This document shows positions 63,412 to 64,000 of a DNA stretch of 64,000 bases, one piece after another. Made by a program: the position numbers and the translations under genes. Position 1 is the first letter of the stretch. Every line of letters begins with the position of its first letter. The DNA comes from Oncorhynchus masou masou (lineage: Eukaryota > Chordata > Actinopteri > Salmoniformes > Salmonidae): the NCBI RefSeq assembly GCF_036934945.1, contig NC_088216.1, positions 50,242,486 through 50,306,485 of the forward strand, in the 5' to 3' direction. Below the pieces are notes generated by a model. That model was given only the letters and a program-made list of their open reading frames with translations. It was not told the DNA's origin and ran no database searches.

Positions 63412-64000
63412 GTACTGACTGCCCCTTATTTGGCCCCCATGTGGTCTCTGTGTGTAAGCTGTCTTTACTAACAGTTCTGGGGGTTCTACTTCCCTGTCCT
63501 GTCTTTGACTGCTTTTCTGTCTCACTTCAGCTCAGCTCACTGACTTGCCCTTCCTTCAGAGCCCTGTGCTGGGCACAACCGCTGTCTAAATAAATTGACT
63601 CAATGCCGAGACCCCTCAGACTGGACAGTCCATTGGCTTGACAGTTGGGAAAGGTAGTGTTTGTCTCTCTGGTCTGGAGAAGAGTACTCAATTCTACAAA
63701 TCTTGGCTTTTGAGGTTGTTTAAGTACGGAACGTAGACACTCTGGTCATATAAGGTTTGGTTTTGACGTTCTTGCCCATGTTTTAGCACTTGAACCCTGG
63801 CCTCTAGATGTTAAACACATTTTGGCGACGGGCCATTTGACCCAGCACTAAGCATGTCAGGCTATGAAAATAAACACACAAGGTCATATATCCTCTGTGT
63901 AAGCCAGGATCCAACACTAGCACACTGACAGAAAGAGTGTGTACGCCACAGTAGTGGAGGCCCGTGGGGCTGTTTGTGTCAGACTGTCATGGTTCAATGG
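63412..64000. other. Start of srgap3 intron 12: nothing recognised
   Basis: The window ends inside this intron. Confidence 0.6.

Overview
The window is from a teleost, almost certainly a salmonid. Two multi-exon vertebrate genes with canonical GT-AG introns lie in a sea of repeats that are typical of salmonid genomes: Tc1-like transposons including a Sleeping Beauty-type copy, tRNA-derived SINEs ending in the TAGTTAAATAAAGGTTAAA tail, LINE fragments, palindromic MITEs and long dinucleotide runs. There are no prokaryotic operons, CRISPR arrays, rRNA genes or functional tRNA genes. All family assignments rest on recognised protein and repeat patterns, since no search could be run.

Layout. (1) 1-7306, minus strand: the first seven coding exons of prostacyclin synthase (ptgis, CYP8A1). 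The gene runs off the left edge inside exon 7, and its intron 2 holds a LINE. (2) 7307-13093: an intergenic segment of about 5.8 kb with MITEs and SINE fragments, ending in the 5' region of the next gene. (3) 13094-63411, plus strand: coding exons 1-12 of srgap3 (SLIT-ROBO Rho GTPase-activating protein 3), giving 514 in-frame codons. These cover the whole extended F-BAR region and stop just before the RhoGAP domain, which lies beyond the right edge. Intron 1 is 22.1 kb and intron 10 is 9.8 kb; both are packed with nested transposons. (4) 63412-64000: the start of intron 12.

The two genes are head to head but have unrelated jobs. ptgis encodes an ER haem-thiolate isomerase that makes prostacyclin. 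srgap3 encodes a membrane-bending Rac GAP acting downstream of Slit-Robo. Every splice phase in both genes joins in frame, so both look intact here.

The most interesting material is in the repeats. A LINE in srgap3 intron 10 carries three separate, mutually related insertions, each flanked by TTAA and each with a self-complementary motif at the same end, which points to a piggyBac-like non-autonomous family. Intron 1 holds a 2.8-kb element with long inverted repeats that itself contains a Tc1 copy and a MITE with a second MITE inside it. Intron 9 holds an 11-copy, 26-bp minisatellite that grew out of a Tc1 element's own leader. All four Tc1-like copies with transposase sequence are damaged, each in or beside the catalytic triad.
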